DNA of 64,000 nt from Bacteroidota bacterium (lineage in GTDB: Bacteria > Bacteroidota > Bacteroidia > Chitinophagales > LD1): positions 80,865-144,864 of the forward strand of contig JAPLES010000021.1 of the NCBI GenBank assembly GCA_026391075.1. Direction: 5' to 3'. Positions 61,987-64,000 of this stretch are shown piece after piece. The notes under the pieces are model-generated. The model was given only the letters and a program-made list of their open reading frames with translations, did not search any database and had not been told where the DNA came from. The translations under genes and the position numbers were made by a program. Numbering within the stretch: position 1 is the stretch's first letter; every line of letters starts with the position of its first letter.

Positions 61987-61994
61987 CAAATATA
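61987..61994 (-). promoter_or_regulatory. -7 element (TATATTTG) directly before metG
   Basis: On the minus strand TATATTTG then CGAAGA and the ATG at 61980. No good -33 at the expected place. If used, transcription would begin within a few bases of the start codon, giving a nearly leaderless metG mRNA. Confidence 0.5.
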
Positions 61995-62046
61995 AAAACC
62001 CATTACCGCTAAGGAAGTAGAACCAAACAGATAGAACAGTGCAGAA

Positions 62047-62279
62047 TTATTTTTGGATGACAAGTTTCCTCGTCAACCTTCCCCTTTCGTTTTCTATTAT
62101 AACAAAGTAAATGCCGCTAGAGTAAGCCGATGTTTCGATATGCGATTTTCGATTTGAGCCACTGTAATTTTTCTTCCGGTTATATCTGTAATGGTTAGTT
62201 TGCTTTTAACCATTGCTTCATCAACAGCAATATTTACAAAGTCGTTAGTAGGATTCGGGAATAGTCGAACATCGCACAT
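62047..62279 (-). pseudogene. Fragment of a T9SS sorting domain, frameshifted
   Basis: Only the last ~75 residues of a T9SS-exported protein remain: VRLFPNPTNDFVNIAVDEAM, KLTITDITGRKITVAQIE, then in the next frame HIETSAYSSGIYFVIIENER and RKLVIQK to the stop at 62047. Restoring one A in AAAA near 62147-62150 joins the frames (EKSHIETS). No catalytic or repeat domain precedes it; the frame soon meets a fragment on the other strand. Probably a rearrangement leftover. Confidence 0.7.
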
Positions 62280-62282
62280 CGT

Positions 62283-62528
62283 ATAACAGGTAATAAGAAG
62301 TTCCGCATCATTGTAAAAGACGATACCGATAGTGCTATAGTGCTGGCTTACTTTGCCCTTGGCAATAAAGACTAACCAAGCGACCCGCCAAAAGGTATAG
62401 CATTAAACGCTGGCGATAGCCGCATTGTCACCGCTGCTGAACTCGGCTTCGACCCTACCCATTCCTTCCTTAACCTGTTCACCGCCAATGGAGTAGCCGC
62501 ACAAGTTCAGGTTTATGAAGTAGCTTAA
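62283..62528 (+). pseudogene. Decayed open frame with an in-frame TAA
   Basis: Protein-like text KKFRIIVKDDTDSAIVLAYF ... LGNKD, then TAA (62373-62375), then in the same frame PSDPPKGIALNAGDSRIVTA and ELGFDPTHSFLNLF to a stop at 62526-62528. No start codon is evident, as it abuts the opposite-strand T9SS fragment. The family is not recognised. Read as the 3' part of a lost gene with a nonsense mutation. Confidence 0.5.
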
Positions 62529-62628
62529 ATAAAAATAATAGTGATTGAGTTGGTTTCCGCCCCCGAGTACCCGGGAGGCATTTTTATTGAAGATGGCTCT
62601 CTATTTTATTGTATTCGTCTATTAACCC

Positions 62629-62743
62629 GTCCCTTGTCCCTTCGTCCCTTCTCTGTATTTTCCCTTTGCCACCCGCCCCTCGCCCCTACGTCCTTTCTCT
62701 GGTATTTCTCCTTCGTCACCCGTCCCTCGTCCCTTCGCCCCTA
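62629..62743. repeat. GTCCCTTCGTCCCTT low-complexity array
   Basis: Irregular copies of CGTCCCTTGTCCCTTCGTCC and CGCCCCTCGCCCCTACGTCC; one complementary short copy lies at 3038-3066. Open frames across it (62541-62956) are artefacts of the repeat. Further right, 62918-62953, is CTCCTTTGGAGAAGG with GCCCGAAGGGCGGATGAGG, another common repeat type. Confidence 0.7.
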
Positions 62744-62814
62744 AAAAAATACAACCCCAAACCCGCTCCCACACTGCATTTAAACAAACACACCAAAAAA
62801 TATCTTGCTCATTA

Positions 62815-62845
62815 TTTGCAAAAACAAAAACCGCCTTTATATTTG
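62815..62845 (+). promoter_or_regulatory. Upstream rRNA promoter P1 (TTTG-N19-TATATTTG)
   Basis: TTTG at 62815-62818, exactly 19 nt, TATATTTG at 62838-62845, then CGCTCCC. A perfect Bacteroidota promoter 650 nt before 16S with no gene in between, followed at 62870 by GTTCTTT. Likely the distal promoter of the rRNA operon. Confidence 0.7.
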
Positions 62846-63191
62846 CGCTCCCTTAGCGAAAAAAGAAGCGTTCTTTACACTGCAAAAGGGAAAGAAAGAA
62901 ACCAAATCCGATTGCCTTCTCCTTTGGAGAAGGTGCCCGAAGGGCGGATGAGGTAAGTAGAAGAAACAAAAGCGTCCCGATTCGTTCAGGACCCATCGAA
63001 ACAAATCAAAAGGAACACAAAAGGTATTAAGAATGAAACATAAAGTTTCATCGCCCGTTCCACCATCGCTGCGACAGCGATATTTATATTAAACATCACG
63101 GCAAAAACTAGTGCCTTCTTAAACGAAGACAGTAGAAATTATCGCCCCTTTTCAGAAGGAGAAAAAGAAATCGAAAAAATTTCTTTACAAA

Positions 63192-63224
63192 TTTGATACT
63201 CTGAAATAGAAAAAGATATATTTG
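63192..63224 (+). promoter_or_regulatory. Proximal rRNA promoter P2 (TTTG-N21-TATATTTG)
   Basis: TTTG at 63192-63195, 21 nt, TATATTTG at 63217-63224, then CGCCCCG. Followed at 63245 by GTTCTTT, as after P1. Confidence 0.75.
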
Positions 63225-63244
63225 CGCCCCGTTTAAAAAAATTC

Positions 63245-63495
63245 GTTCTTTAAAACTTGATTTTACACTCTGAAAAAGAGATAGAATCGCAACTTTCAAA
63301 AACAGTTTACTTCGGTAAACCGTCTCGAAAAAAGTTCTTTGAAATATTGGTAGAAATATAGTTGATTCAAGAATATTAAATTCAAAAATCAGTTTTTGAT
63401 GAAAATCAAGAAAGCACTTAGAAAGGTAAACAGTTCACATTATTATTATTTTTCTTTTCTTTTGAAATACATTTGAAAAGGGATTTAACTCTTTT
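63245..63495 (+). promoter_or_regulatory. rRNA leader with GTTCTTT (boxA-like) elements
   Basis: Leader between P2 and 16S. GTTCTTT occurs at 63245-63251 and again at 63334-63340, the latter in GTTCTTTGAAATATTGG, a sequence characteristic of Bacteroidota rRNA leaders. These may act in antitermination. The end pairs with the 3' flank of 16S for processing, which lies outside the window. Confidence 0.6.

Positions 63496-64000
<505 letters not shown>

Noticed and set aside
62541..62956. Open frames rich in Pro/Ser/Leu upstream of 16S
   Set aside because: They translate the GTCCCTTC low-complexity array and run through promoter P1.
63108..63299. Minus-strand open frame in the rRNA leader
   Set aside because: Covers promoter P2 and the leader; no protein-like features.

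Overview
The window reads as a chromosomal segment of a Bacteroidota bacterium. The support is several secreted proteins ending in type IX secretion (T9SS) sorting domains, PKD and SprB-type repeats, M43 cytophagalysin-like metalloproteases, an Asn/Thr-rich insert in Rho, TAnnTTTG promoters with an upstream TTTG, and a partial 16S rRNA gene of Bacteroidota type at the right end. I cannot place it below phylum or class with confidence. The DNA is AT-rich and gene-dense.

Layout. 1-5.3 kb (minus strand): two tandem S41 C-terminal processing proteases, then yidD, a PIN-domain toxin/antitoxin pair, rnpA and rpmH, and a small lipoprotein. 5.4-17.3 kb: a small HTH/coiled-coil protein (plus strand), then a minus-strand run of housekeeping genes (rho, dnaA, a 5'-nucleotidase split into two genes, methylmalonyl-CoA mutase large subunit, serA, sod, tadA, a flippase-like membrane protein and a HicA/HicB pair). 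17.5-22.2 kb (plus): a tightly overlapping cluster with a sulfatase-fold hydrolase, an MmcQ/YjbR protein, a membrane protein, a TPR protein, a 29-residue ribosomal-type basic protein and RNase G. 22.4-33.1 kb: a 1,897-residue PKD adhesin-like protein, an M43 protease and a TonB_C-domain protein; the last two are each split by one frameshift.

33.2-42.8 kb: metK, a MATE transporter, rpmF/yceD, ogt, a phasin-like protein, a lysoplasmalogenase-like protein, an alpha/beta hydrolase, an MscS channel, and a desaturase strikingly like eukaryotic sphingolipid delta-4 desaturase. 42.8-48.5 kb: a second M43/SprB-repeat protein, a TPR membrane protein and glyA. 48.7-51.3 kb: an isolated six-gene slice of the S10-spc ribosomal cluster (rpsC to rplX) with its own promoter and terminator. 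51.3-59.9 kb: envelope genes including a LysM protein, an LVIVD-repeat lipoprotein, an ECF sigma factor, a membrane protein joining an anti-sigma-like part to a beta-barrel, and a T9SS-tagged esterase. 59.9-64 kb: metG, two decayed gene fragments, low-complexity repeats, tandem rRNA promoters and the first ~505 nt of 16S rRNA.

Three themes connect the window. Strong Bacteroidota promoters sit in front of translation genes (rpmH, yceD-rpmF, rpsC, 16S). Many gene ends carry short stuttering repeats of several families, and a few of these run into coding sequence (metG, the anti-sigma-like gene, a TPR gene). Three apparent frameshifts, each explicable by a one-base change in a homopolymer, suggest sequencing or assembly error as much as real decay. 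No CRISPR array, complete insertion sequence, tRNA gene or clear replication origin was seen.
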